Positions 52,707 to 61,232 of a stretch of 64,000 bases of DNA are shown one piece after another. Position numbers and translations under genes: made by a program. Source of the DNA: Vibrio pacinii DSM 19139 (GTDB taxonomy: Bacteria; Pseudomonadota; Gammaproteobacteria; Enterobacterales; Vibrionaceae); assembly GCF_000711795.1 (NCBI RefSeq), contig NZ_KL543977.1:242934-306933 (forward strand), written 5' to 3'. The notes beneath the pieces are model-generated. The model was not told the origin of the DNA, did no database searches, and saw only the letters and a program-made list of their open reading frames with translations. Positions within the stretch are counted from its first letter, which is position 1, and each line of letters starts with the position of its first letter.

Positions 52707-52740
52707 TAAAAAAGCACTGAATTTCGTCAGTGCTTTTGGT
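52707..52740 (-). terminator. Intrinsic terminator of the DUF3332 gene
   Basis: AAAAGCACTGA / TCAGTGCTTTT around ATTTCG; the minus strand continues into TTATT. Confidence 0.8.
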
Positions 52741-52765
52741 CAATTGAGTCGCGCGTTAATCTCGC

Positions 52766-53305
52766 TTACGAATGCGACTTCACATAGGCTTGCAACTCAG
52801 AAATCGATGTCTCGGAAACAAGTTCCCCATCAAGATAGTAGCGAACGTCTTCTCCTTCCTTGGTGCCCACTAATGTGCCTTGCTCGCCATTGTTGTACGT
52901 AATAGCCATTTTCAGAGTATTGCTATCAATAGATTCAAACGTACCTTGTTCAATGACTTTATGTTGCGTTAATGGTGAGATGGGGGCATCCGTGAGTGTA
53001 GGATCGAGTTTGTGGTTAATCTCTAAATACGTATCAACGTCCGAGTCAAAAATGTGCGGCTTGCCGTTAAGAGGGTTTTTACCCGTCCAAAACTCTACTG
53101 AGTTGAAAACGATATAATCTGCAGCAATTGTCAGGCCATAAGCTGGTGACATCAGTATGTTGAGTCCACCTCGAGCATATCGGTTATCGACGGCTTTTAA
53201 GTTAACTTCCATTAATTTGCCGGTCACTGCATTGCTACCAACACATCCAGACAATGCTGCGACTGCTGCCACCACAAGCGCTAGTTGTTGCGTTTTATTG
53301 TTCAA
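52766..53305 (-). CDS. DUF3332 family lipoprotein
   Basis: 179 residues with a lipoprotein signal (LALVVAAVAALSGC, lipid-modified Cys21). After the signal, the family signature RYARGGLNILMSPAYGLTIA and FWTGKNPL appears. It is predicted to face the periplasm, anchored to a membrane. Found across vibrios. No function is known. Transcribed alone, leftward, between DUF3622 and purL. Confidence 0.87.
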   Translation of the reverse strand: MNNKTQQLALVVAAVAALSGCVGSNAVTGKLMEVNLKAVDNRYARGGLNILMSPAYGLTIAADYIVFNSVEFWTGKNPLNGKPHIFDSDVDTYLEINHKLDPTLTDAPISPLTQHKVIEQGTFESIDSNTLKMAITYNNGEQGTLVGTKEGEDVRYYLDGELVSETSISELQAYVKSHS

Positions 53306-53393
53306 TTTTAAATCCTACTTAATTAAATCGGCGAGATAATAGTAAGAAAAACAAAATGATTGTTATCGCTGTGTCAGTTATAGCCTTGCCAAT

Positions 53394-53428
53394 AAAAAAG
53401 CGCCGATTATTTAATCGACGCTTTTAAT
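53394..53428 (-). terminator. Intrinsic terminator of purL
   Basis: AAAAGCGTCGATTA / TAATCGGCGCTTTT on the minus strand with one mismatch-like G-U pair, then TTATT. Confidence 0.8.
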
Positions 53429-53447
53429 TGGTGGCAACTTTTTAGTC

Positions 53448-56400
53448 TCAGCCTAGGTTCTTACGCGCGTTTTGGAACATGCGCATCCAAGCACCGTTTT
53501 CACCCCAACCTTCTGGAGCCCAAGAGTTAGCAACCGTACGGAATACTCGCTCTGGGTGAGGCATCATAATCGTCACACGACCATCAGTGGTGGTTAGACC
53601 GGTAATTGCGTTTGGCGAACCATTAGGGTTATTTGGGTATTGCTGCGTTGGGTTGCCGTGATTATCGACATAACGCAGTGCTACCGTGCCAGAGTTCTCG
53701 ATAGCGTTTAAGTGCTCGTTATCACGAACCTCTACGCGACCTTCACCGTGAGAAACCGCGATTGGCATACGAGAGCCTTCCATACCATTGAAAAATACAG
53801 AATCTGACTTCTGCACTTCTACTAGGCTAAAGCGAGCCTCAAAGCGCTCCGATTCATTACGAACAAAACGTGGCCAATATTCTGCACCCGGAATAAGCTC
53901 GCGCAAGTTCGACAGCATCTGACAACCGTTACATACACCGAGAGAGAAAGTATCTTCACGCTTGAAGAAGCCTTCAAACTGGTTACGAGCCTCTTCATTA
54001 AACAAAACAGACTTCGCCCAACCTTCACCAGCACCGAGTACGTCACCGTAAGAGAAACCACCACACGCAACCAGGCCGTTGTACTCTTCGAGAACCGCTT
54101 GACCCGTTAAGATGTCGCTCATGTGAATATCGGTTGCTTCAAAACCTGCACGGTCAAACGCAGCTGCCATTTCAACGTGAGAGTTAACCCCCTGCTCACG
54201 CAGAATTGCCATCTTAGGTTTCGCCCCTGTATTGATATAAGGTGCAGCAATGTCTTGGTTAACATCAAAGCTTAGTTTCACGTTCAGACCTGGGTCTGTG
54301 TTGTCTTTCTTCGCTTCAAACTCTTGGTCTGCACATGCTGGGTTGTCACGCAGGCCTTGCATCTTATGCGTTGTCTCAGCCCAGATAGTACGTAGTTCGG
54401 TACGATTACGCTCAATCACTACAGACTCGCCAGACTTAATCACTAGCTCATCAGAGTCTGAAACGCTGCCGATAACGTGTGAACAGGCGGCTAACCCGTT
54501 TGCCGCTAGAGTAGAAAGCACTGCATCTAAGTCGTCGTTACGAACTTGGATTACCGCGCCTAGCTCTTCGTTGAAGAGTGCCGCTAGCGTATCTTCACTG
54601 TTCTCTGATGCAGATAAAAGCGCTTCAATGTTGGCGTTAACACCACAATGACCTGCGAATGCCATCTCAGCCAGAGTCACCAATAGACCACCATCGCCTT
54701 TATCGTGGTAAGCGATCACTTGATCGTTTGCAACTAGGGCTTGAACCCCCTGATAGAAACCTTTGAGCTGCGCTGCGTTGTCTACGTCTGCTGGCTTATC
54801 ACCAAGCTGCTTGTACACTTGGGCTAGTGCCGTTGCACCAAGGCGGTTCTTACCGTTACCTAGGTCAATCAGTACCAGTGATGAAGCACCTTTGTCTGTG
54901 CGAAGCTGAGGTGTGATTGTCTTACGCACATCTTCAACACGCGCAAATGCAGTAATCACGAGAGAGAGCGGTGATGTGACTTCTTTCTGCTCACCGTTAT
55001 CGACCCACTTCGTCTTCATCGACATTGAGTCTTTACCCACTGGAATCGTTAGACCCAGCGCAGGACAGAGCTCTTCACCGACCGCTTTCACCGCTTCGTA
55101 AAGACCTGCATCTTCGCCCGGGTGACCTGCTGGAGACATCCAGTTAGCCGATAGTTTAATGTGTTTGATATCGCCAATGTTGGTTGCTGCGATGTTAGTG
55201 ATTGCCTCACCTACCGCAAGGCGTGCTGACGCGCCGAAATCAAGAAGAGCAACTGGCGTACGCTCACCCATCGACATCGCTTCACCGTGGTACGTATCGT
55301 AGCTTGCTGCCGTTACCGCGCAGTTTGCTACTGGCACCTGCCATGGGCCAACCATTTGGTCACGAGCCACAAGGCCTGTCACCGTGCGGTCACCAATGGT
55401 AATAAGGAACGTTTTCTCAGCAACAGTTGGCAAACGCAGTACGCGGTCTACCGCTTCGTTTAGCTCAATACCGCTACGGTCAATGGCCGGGTTATTGGCT
55501 TTGAGTGTTTTCGCGTCACGATGCATCTTCGGCGTTTTGCCCAATAAGATGTCCATTGGCATATCGATTGGCGTATTGTCGAAGTGTGAATCTTCCAGTT
55601 TCAGATTGCGCTCTTCTGTCGCCACACCGACGACGGCGTATGGTGCACGCTCACGCTTACAAATTGCGTCAAATACTTCCATATTTTCTGGCGCAACAGC
55701 CATTACGTAACGCTCTTGAGATTCATTACACCAGATCTCTAATGGGCTCATACCCGGTTCGTCGTTTGGCACATCACGTAGCTGGAAAATACCGCCACGT
55801 TCACCATCATCGACAAGCTCTGGTAATGCATTCGAGATACCGCCGGCACCGACATCGTGGATAAACGCGATTGGGTTCGCATCACCTAACTGCCAACAAC
55901 GGTCAATCACTTCCTGACAACGGCGTTCCATCTCGGGGTTTTCACGCTGTACTGAAGCAAAATCGAGATCTTCAGCAGACTGACCAGAGGCCATAGAAGA
56001 AGCAGCACCGCCACCAAGGCCGATGTTCATTGCAGGACCACCAAGAACAATAAGACTTGCTCCTACTGGGATCTCTTTCTTTTGTACGTGCTCGTCACGG
56101 ATATTCCCCATACCACCAGCAATCATAATTGGCTTGTGGTAACCACGCACTTCAACACCGGCGTGAGAATTGACTTTTTCTTCGTATGTACGGAAGTAAC
56201 CTAATAAGTTTGGACGACCAAATTCGTTGTTGAACGCCGCGCCACCAAGAGGGCCTTCTAGCATGATGTCTAGCGCATTAACAATGCGACCCGGCTTACC
56301 AAAATCGGTTTCCCATGGCTGTTCAAAACCTGGAATGCGCAGGTTAGAGGTTGTGAAACCAACCAAACCAGCTTTTGGCTTACCACCAATACCGGTTGCG

Positions 56401-57362
56401 CCTTCGTCACGTATTTCACCACCAGAACCTGTTGAAGCACCCGGCCAAGGAGAGATCGCGGTTGGGTGGTTGTGGGTTTCCACCTTCATTAAGATGTGCG
56501 CTTTCTCTTGGTTGTAACCATATTGGCGCGTTTCAGGATTAGGGAAGAAACGACCCACATCCGATCCAACCATTACCGCTGCGTTATCTTTGTACGCAGA
56601 CAGAACGTAGTCTGGAGTGGTTTCAAATGTGTTCTTGATCATCTTAAACAGAGACTTCTCTTGTTTAACACCATCGATAGTCCAATCAGCATTGAAGATC
56701 TTGTGACGGCAGTGCTCTGAGTTCGCCTGGGCAAACATCATCAGTTCGATGTCTGTCGGGTTACGCTCAAGTTTGGTGACAAAACTTTCTAGTAGATAAT
56801 CAATCTCGTCCTCTGCCAGAGCCAGACCTAAGGTAATGTTGGCATTTTCAAGCGCTTTACGGCCACCGCAAAGCAGATCCACGTCTGCCACTGATGCCGG
56901 CTCTGCGACTTGGAATAGTGCTTGCGCTGAATCGAAATCAGTAAAGATCACTTCCATCATGCGGTCATGTAAGATCGCTTTAAGCTCAACCAATTGAAGC
57001 TCAGAAAGTTCTGTTGATGATTCGATGTAATAGGCAGTGCCGCGCTCAAGACGGACGACTTTGGTTAACCCGCAGTTGTGCGCAATGTCGGTCGACTTAG
57101 AAGACCAAGGAGAAATAGTGCCCGGACGTGGCGCTGCCAGCAGCAGCAAACCCGTTGGTTCGTGCTCTTCAATTGTCGGACCGTAAGTTAACAGTTTTTC
57201 CAATTTTTGCTCTTCCGACGCATCAAGGTCGGCAGACAGATCGGCAAAGTGGGTAAACTCAGCGTAAACGCCCGTTACAGGCAGGCTTAATTCACGACAA
57301 AGCTCTAGAAGCTTACTAACACGAAACTCAGATAGAGCTGGGGAGCCACGCAAAATTCTCAT
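53448..57362 (-). CDS. purL: Phosphoribosylformylglycinamidine synthase
   Basis: 1304 residues from ATG 57362 (MRILRGSPALSEFRVSKLL); the frame extends seven codons further. The large single-chain enzyme converts FGAR to FGAM with ATP and glutamine. Visible: N-terminal segment, twin AIRS-type domains (KVETHNHPTAISPWPGASTG near residue 293; GGGAASSMASGQS), and a C-terminal class I amidotransferase with the nucleophile in LGVCNGCQML and the closing MMPHPERVFRTV. The PurR-like site upstream fits purine repression. Confidence 0.96.
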   Translation of the reverse strand: MRILRGSPALSEFRVSKLLELCRELSLPVTGVYAEFTHFADLSADLDASEEQKLEKLLTYGPTIEEHEPTGLLLLAAPRPGTISPWSSKSTDIAHNCGLTKVVRLERGTAYYIESSTELSELQLVELKAILHDRMMEVIFTDFDSAQALFQVAEPASVADVDLLCGGRKALENANITLGLALAEDEIDYLLESFVTKLERNPTDIELMMFAQANSEHCRHKIFNADWTIDGVKQEKSLFKMIKNTFETTPDYVLSAYKDNAAVMVGSDVGRFFPNPETRQYGYNQEKAHILMKVETHNHPTAISPWPGASTGSGGEIRDEGATGIGGKPKAGLVGFTTSNLRIPGFEQPWETDFGKPGRIVNALDIMLEGPLGGAAFNNEFGRPNLLGYFRTYEEKVNSHAGVEVRGYHKPIMIAGGMGNIRDEHVQKKEIPVGASLIVLGGPAMNIGLGGGAASSMASGQSAEDLDFASVQRENPEMERRCQEVIDRCWQLGDANPIAFIHDVGAGGISNALPELVDDGERGGIFQLRDVPNDEPGMSPLEIWCNESQERYVMAVAPENMEVFDAICKRERAPYAVVGVATEERNLKLEDSHFDNTPIDMPMDILLGKTPKMHRDAKTLKANNPAIDRSGIELNEAVDRVLRLPTVAEKTFLITIGDRTVTGLVARDQMVGPWQVPVANCAVTAASYDTYHGEAMSMGERTPVALLDFGASARLAVGEAITNIAATNIGDIKHIKLSANWMSPAGHPGEDAGLYEAVKAVGEELCPALGLTIPVGKDSMSMKTKWVDNGEQKEVTSPLSLVITAFARVEDVRKTITPQLRTDKGASSLVLIDLGNGKNRLGATALAQVYKQLGDKPADVDNAAQLKGFYQGVQALVANDQVIAYHDKGDGGLLVTLAEMAFAGHCGVNANIEALLSASENSEDTLAALFNEELGAVIQVRNDDLDAVLSTLAANGLAACSHVIGSVSDSDELVIKSGESVVIERNRTELRTIWAETTHKMQGLRDNPACADQEFEAKKDNTDPGLNVKLSFDVNQDIAAPYINTGAKPKMAILREQGVNSHVEMAAAFDRAGFEATDIHMSDILTGQAVLEEYNGLVACGGFSYGDVLGAGEGWAKSVLFNEEARNQFEGFFKREDTFSLGVCNGCQMLSNLRELIPGAEYWPRFVRNESERFEARFSLVEVQKSDSVFFNGMEGSRMPIAVSHGEGRVEVRDNEHLNAIENSGTVALRYVDNHGNPTQQYPNNPNGSPNAITGLTTTDGRVTIMMPHPERVFRTVANSWAPEGWGENGAWMRMFQNARKNLG

Positions 57363-57527
57363 GTGCTTAGGTCTCTTATGCAATTGATTAAGGTGATATT
57401 GGAATAAATTCAGTGGGTTACTGTTTTTTCTTCGAAGCTATTGCCGAAGGTTTACAAACCTATGCCGATTCCACCTCTTCACTTGCGAGCGCATTATAAA
57501 GCAATTACTTTTGTGATGTAACACCAA

Positions 57528-57543
57528 AAGCAACCGTTTGCGT
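57528..57543 (-). promoter_or_regulatory. PurR-like operator upstream of purL
   Basis: AAGCAACCGTTTGCGT (plus strand) matches 14 of 16 positions of the PurR palindrome, about 165 bp before the purL start. The 315-bp gap 57363-57677 also holds the mltF promoter region; I see no other gene in it. Confidence 0.65.
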
Positions 57544-57677
57544 CATTTTTTTTGTCAAATTTGAAATACAACCAACATCTAAAATTAAGCGCCCTTATCT
57601 CGAACAGGTACGGATTGACTTGCCTTGTTATACCACTTTGATATAAATGCCCTACTGAATGCATGAGAATGTCGTTA

Positions 57678-59222
57678 ATGAAAAAGCATTGCCTAAAACA
57701 ACTGACATCCTTCAGTACACTGATCTTTTCCGTGTTACTGATGGCAGGTTGTCAAATTGAGTCTGAGCCAAAGAGTGAATTAGAACTTATCAAAGAGCGC
57801 GGCGTCTTGCGCGTCGGCACACTCAACAATCAACTCTCTTACTATATTGGTCCTGACGGCCCGGCGGGTCTTGACTATGAACTGGCACGTGAGTTTGCCA
57901 ACGAACTCGGTGTGCAGCTCGAAATGAAGCCCGCTTATCGTATCTCGAGTCTTTACCCTGCCTTACAACATGGTGAAATCGACATTATTGCCGCAGGTCT
58001 AACCCAGTCACCGGAACGCCTAAAAGCTTTTCGCCCGAGTCCTTCTTATTACTATGTCAGCCAGCAAGTGGTGTATAAAAAAGGTCATTGGCGGCCACGA
58101 ACACTCGAACAGTTACTTAAAAAACAGGCGCAACTCATCGAAGAAAATAATGGCGAAGATGTACTGCGAATTGTGAGTGACTCGCATTTCAATCAGAGCC
58201 TGGCCGAGATCCAAGCCGAGCATCCTGAATTTTCTTACGACATCGACCCAAATGCTGACGTCAATGATCTGCTCAAAGCGGTCTCTGATGGCGACTTACG
58301 CTTTACTGTGGCGGACTCGGTCGAAGTGTCCCTGTCCCAGCGAATCTACCCCGATATCGCCCTTGCCTTTGAGCTCACCGAAGATCAACCGATTTCTTGG
58401 CTTTTGCGCCGCTCTCAAGATGAAAGCTTATATGGTTTGCTGATTGAGTTCTTCGGCGCCATCAAGCAATCAGGCCACCTAGCTTCATTGGAAGAAAAAT
58501 ACATCGGACATGTCAGTAGTTTTGACTATGTCGATACCCGTGCTTTCATTCGCGCTCTTGATTCCAAGCTGCCGAAGTGGTCATCGCTGTTTAAAAAATA
58601 TTCTGACGAGTTTGATTGGCGGCTAGTTGCTGCATTAGCGTACCAAGAATCTCATTGGAATCCGCTCGCCAAATCGCCAACCGGTGTCCGTGGCATGATG
58701 ATGCTGACCTTGCCAACTGCGAAAAGCGTTGGCGTAACCAATCGATTAGATCCAGAACAATCAGTGCGTGGCGGCGTCGAATATCTACGTCGCATTGTCA
58801 CCCGCATTCCTGACTCGATTGAAGATCACGAGAAAATTTGGTTCGCTTTGGCCTCTTACAATGTTGGTTACGGCCACATGATGGATGCGCGGCGCTTAAC
58901 CAAAAAGCAAGGGGCTAATCCAGATGCTTGGTCTGATGTCAAAGATCGCTTGCCTCTACTAAGACAGAAAAAGTACTACAGTCAGACTCGTTATGGCTTT
59001 GCCCGTGGTGATGAGGCGCGTAACTACGTTGAGAATATTCGTCGCTATTACCAAAGCATCATTGGTCATGTTGAGCAGCAAACGGCCAACGATGAAGATA
59101 ATGATATCAGTGATTTAGCTGTAATTGAGTTTGCAGAAGAGACACTCGCAACGACTGACGTTGATGAAGACAATGCAAATGATGGTGAAGAAGAAATTGA
59201 ACAAGATGTTATTGAAAAATAA
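57678..59222 (+). CDS. mltF: Membrane-bound lytic murein transglycosylase F
   Basis: 514 residues from ATG 57678 (MKKHCLKQLTS); in-frame ATGs at 57663 and 57669 are alternatives. A lipobox-like LLMAGC puts Cys25 as a probable lipid anchor. An extracellular solute-binding-like regulatory domain (about 35-265; GLDYELAREFANELGV) precedes the Slt/lysozyme-like catalytic domain with the acid Glu in YQESHWNPLAKSPTGVRGMM. It cleaves peptidoglycan to anhydromuropeptides. An unusual Asp/Glu-rich tail covers the last 40-45 residues. Confidence 0.93.
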   Translation: MKKHCLKQLTSFSTLIFSVLLMAGCQIESEPKSELELIKERGVLRVGTLNNQLSYYIGPDGPAGLDYELAREFANELGVQLEMKPAYRISSLYPALQHGEIDIIAAGLTQSPERLKAFRPSPSYYYVSQQVVYKKGHWRPRTLEQLLKKQAQLIEENNGEDVLRIVSDSHFNQSLAEIQAEHPEFSYDIDPNADVNDLLKAVSDGDLRFTVADSVEVSLSQRIYPDIALAFELTEDQPISWLLRRSQDESLYGLLIEFFGAIKQSGHLASLEEKYIGHVSSFDYVDTRAFIRALDSKLPKWSSLFKKYSDEFDWRLVAALAYQESHWNPLAKSPTGVRGMMMLTLPTAKSVGVTNRLDPEQSVRGGVEYLRRIVTRIPDSIEDHEKIWFALASYNVGYGHMMDARRLTKKQGANPDAWSDVKDRLPLLRQKKYYSQTRYGFARGDEARNYVENIRRYYQSIIGHVEQQTANDEDNDISDLAVIEFAEETLATTDVDEDNANDGEEEIEQDVIEK

Positions 59223-59265
59223 CGCCCTGTTCCAAGTGTGTCTTTCAAGTAACGAATTGACATAC

Positions 59266-59294
59266 TTGACTTCTTGGCATTAAAACCATAAATA
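59266..59294 (+). promoter_or_regulatory. Probable sigma-70 promoter of the 44-aa basic ORF
   Basis: TTGACT (59266-59271), a 17-bp spacer and TAAATA (59289-59294). It leaves a leader of about 135 nt before the small ORF. Confidence 0.5.
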
Positions 59295-59434
59295 GTAAAA
59301 GTATTGACCATCTTGTGCGGTTGTTCTTAACACTGTCACAAAGCTTCGGTACAACGGAGCGACAAAGACGGTTTCAGTGCGTTTGAAGCCGCAGCGCATA
59401 TGTTCTTACTTTAATTACAATAGGAGGTTGTTTT

Positions 59435-59569
59435 ATGCAAAAACGTAGAATGCAGTCAAAACGCCTTAATAAAACGGTTACCGCAACTCGACGCAAGCGT
59501 ATGCTCAGCAACAACAAGAAAAAAGTCATTGCACGTCACCGAGCGTTTATGCAGTTGATCACCGAGTAA
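59435..59569 (+). CDS. 44-residue highly basic protein, function unknown
   Basis: 45 codons, ATG 59435 to TAA 59567-59569, with an excellent TAGGAGG ribosome binding site nine bases upstream. Of 44 residues 15 are Lys or Arg and only one (the last) is acidic, giving a ribosomal-protein-like composition (MQKRRMQSKRLNKTV at the start, RKRMLSNNKKKVIARHR later). It is not rpmH (L34), whose sequence differs. It is flanked by its own promoter and terminator, so it is a separate transcription unit. Confidence 0.8.
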   Translation: MQKRRMQSKRLNKTVTATRRKRMLSNNKKKVIARHRAFMQLITE

Positions 59570-59579
59570 CTTAAACCCA

Positions 59580-59608
59580 CAAGCGCCTTATTCAAGGCGT
59601 TTGTCTTA
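59580..59608. terminator. Terminator after the 44-aa ORF
   Basis: CAAGCGCCTT / AAGGCGTTTG around ATTC, then TCTT. Also positioned to serve tadA. Confidence 0.72.
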
Positions 59609-59620
59609 TCTGATGAGCAC

Positions 59621-60181
59621 TTACTCGTGAGGCTGCTGCGGGTCGTCTTGCTCACTCCCCTGCTCTACTTGTTTCGCCTGTTTCCTTTGCGATTTTTGTT
59701 CTTTGCGTCGGCGTTTAAAAAAGCTCTGCAACTGAGCTCGGCACTCTTGCTCTAACAGTCCGCTTTCTACATCGGCATAATGGTACGCCGCTTGATGCTC
59801 AAACAAATTCAGTACCGTTCCGGCCGCCCCCGCTTTAAGATCTGGTGCTCCAAATACAATACGTTTAACTCGGCTGTGCAATAGTGCTCCTGCGCACATT
59901 GGGCATGGCTCTAACGTCACATATAACGTGGTATCAAGTAAGCGATAATTGCCTAACACTTGGCCGGCTTTACGCAGCGTTTGTATTTCAGCATGTGCCG
60001 TCGCGTCATGTTCGCTGATGGATAAGTTCCATCCCTCGGCAATAATTTGACCGTCTTTAACTAATACCGCGCCGACCGGCACTTCGCCCTGTTGCTCAGC
60101 CAACTCTGCCAGCTGCATCGCTCGACGCATAAACTGGTGATCTTGCTGACTAAATGGGCTTAATTGTATGTTATCGCTCAT
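59621..60181 (-). CDS. tadA: tRNA-specific adenosine deaminase TadA
   Basis: 186 residues. Deaminates A34 of tRNA-Arg(ACG) to inosine. The zinc site and proton donor are complete: HAEIQTLR (His63, Glu65) and EPCPMCAGAL (Cys93, Cys96). GEVPVGAVLV lies at residues 32-41. A Lys/Gln/Glu-rich C-terminal tail extends past the core. The start overlaps the LysR gene stop by 4 bp, so it may be cotranscribed with that regulator. Confidence 0.95.
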   Translation of the reverse strand: MSDNIQLSPFSQQDHQFMRRAMQLAELAEQQGEVPVGAVLVKDGQIIAEGWNLSISEHDATAHAEIQTLRKAGQVLGNYRLLDTTLYVTLEPCPMCAGALLHSRVKRIVFGAPDLKAGAAGTVLNLFEHQAAYHYADVESGLLEQECRAQLQSFFKRRRKEQKSQRKQAKQVEQGSEQDDPQQPHE

Positions 60182-61059
60182 GATTGTTCTCGGTTTAGCG
60201 CTGTAGATAAATAGTCAATCAGGGTACGGACTTTTGATGTCAACATTCGGTTTTGCGGATAGAGAGCCCAAATGCCTTCCTGATTGCCTCGATAAGGCGT
60301 CAGAACCTCGACCAAATCGCCCGCTTCTAAGTAAGGTTGCACATAATAATCGGGAAGCTGCACAATACCCAACCCTTTTAGCGCCGCATCAACTAAAGCA
60401 TAGCCACTATTGCACTGCAGACGCCCCTCGACATGAATCAACCGCTCGGCGCCGTTGTCATCGAAGCGCCAGTACTTAGTCGAGCCGCGCAAACATTGGT
60501 GTTGTTTAAGCTCTGACAGCGTATACGGCTCGCCGCAACGCGAAAGATAACCAGGGCTGGCGCAGACAAACACATGTCGTTCAAGCAGCTTACGCGCCAT
60601 CATGCTGGAATCTTCCAGCTTACCTAAACGAATCGCTAAATCGTAACCCTCTTGAACTAAATCCATGCGTTGATTCGACAAGACTAAATCGAGCTCAATT
60701 TGAGGATGCTGCAACAAAAACCGATGCATTAACGGTGCAAGTACTTGCTCACCAAACGTCACTGGCGCCGTCATTTTGATTTTTCCTGTCGGCGTGGCTT
60801 GCAACTGTGTAACCGCAAGCTCTGCCAACATCAGCCCCTCAACCAAAGGTTTACAATGTTGATAGTAAGTCTCGCCAACTTCAGTCACCGAGACTTTACG
60901 TGTGGTTCGTAGCAATAACTTAACCGCCAGCTTTGCCTCTAACGCCGTAATGCGTCGACTGATATTGGCAACCGAGGTCGATAATTTTTCCGCGGCCGCT
61001 GTAAAACTCTGGGTTTCAACCACTGCCACAAACTCATTGACCCCTTCCCAATTCGCCAT
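60178..61059 (-). CDS. LysR-family transcriptional regulator next to frmA
   Basis: 293 residues. N-terminal winged helix-turn-helix (SFTAAAEKLSTSVANISRRI, about 18-37) and a C-terminal effector-binding domain of the CrgA-like LysR group. It is divergent from the formaldehyde-detoxification genes frmA-fghA, so it is a likely regulator of them; this is inference from position. A palindrome in the shared gap could be its site. The gene overlaps tadA by 4 bp. Confidence 0.88.
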   Translation of the reverse strand: MANWEGVNEFVAVVETQSFTAAAEKLSTSVANISRRITALEAKLAVKLLLRTTRKVSVTEVGETYYQHCKPLVEGLMLAELAVTQLQATPTGKIKMTAPVTFGEQVLAPLMHRFLLQHPQIELDLVLSNQRMDLVQEGYDLAIRLGKLEDSSMMARKLLERHVFVCASPGYLSRCGEPYTLSELKQHQCLRGSTKYWRFDDNGAERLIHVEGRLQCNSGYALVDAALKGLGIVQLPDYYVQPYLEAGDLVEVLTPYRGNQEGIWALYPQNRMLTSKVRTLIDYLSTALNREQS

Positions 61060-61073
61060 ACTCTGCCTTTATT

Positions 61074-61089
61074 ATTACGTTATCGTAAT
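61074..61089. promoter_or_regulatory. Palindrome in the LysR-frmA intergenic region
   Basis: ATTACG-TTAT-CGTAAT, a perfect 6-bp inverted repeat 15 bp upstream of the LysR start. A second T/A-rich interrupted palindrome follows at about 61104-61126. Either could be a LysR operator. Confidence 0.4.
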
Positions 61090-61232
61090 AGTTTATTTCA
61101 GATTAAGGTAATTATCATTAATTAAGAAACAAATATACTAGGCTTATCGAATGCAAATGGTTTGATGTGAACTAATCTTAGTGAAACTAACCGGATGCAA
61201 ACACGCTGACTTAGCGAACTATAGGAACCATC

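Noticed and set aside
59435..59569. Ribosomal protein L34 (rpmH)
   Set aside because: The charge pattern is similar, but the residues do not align with L34 and the locus is not next to dnaA or rnpA.
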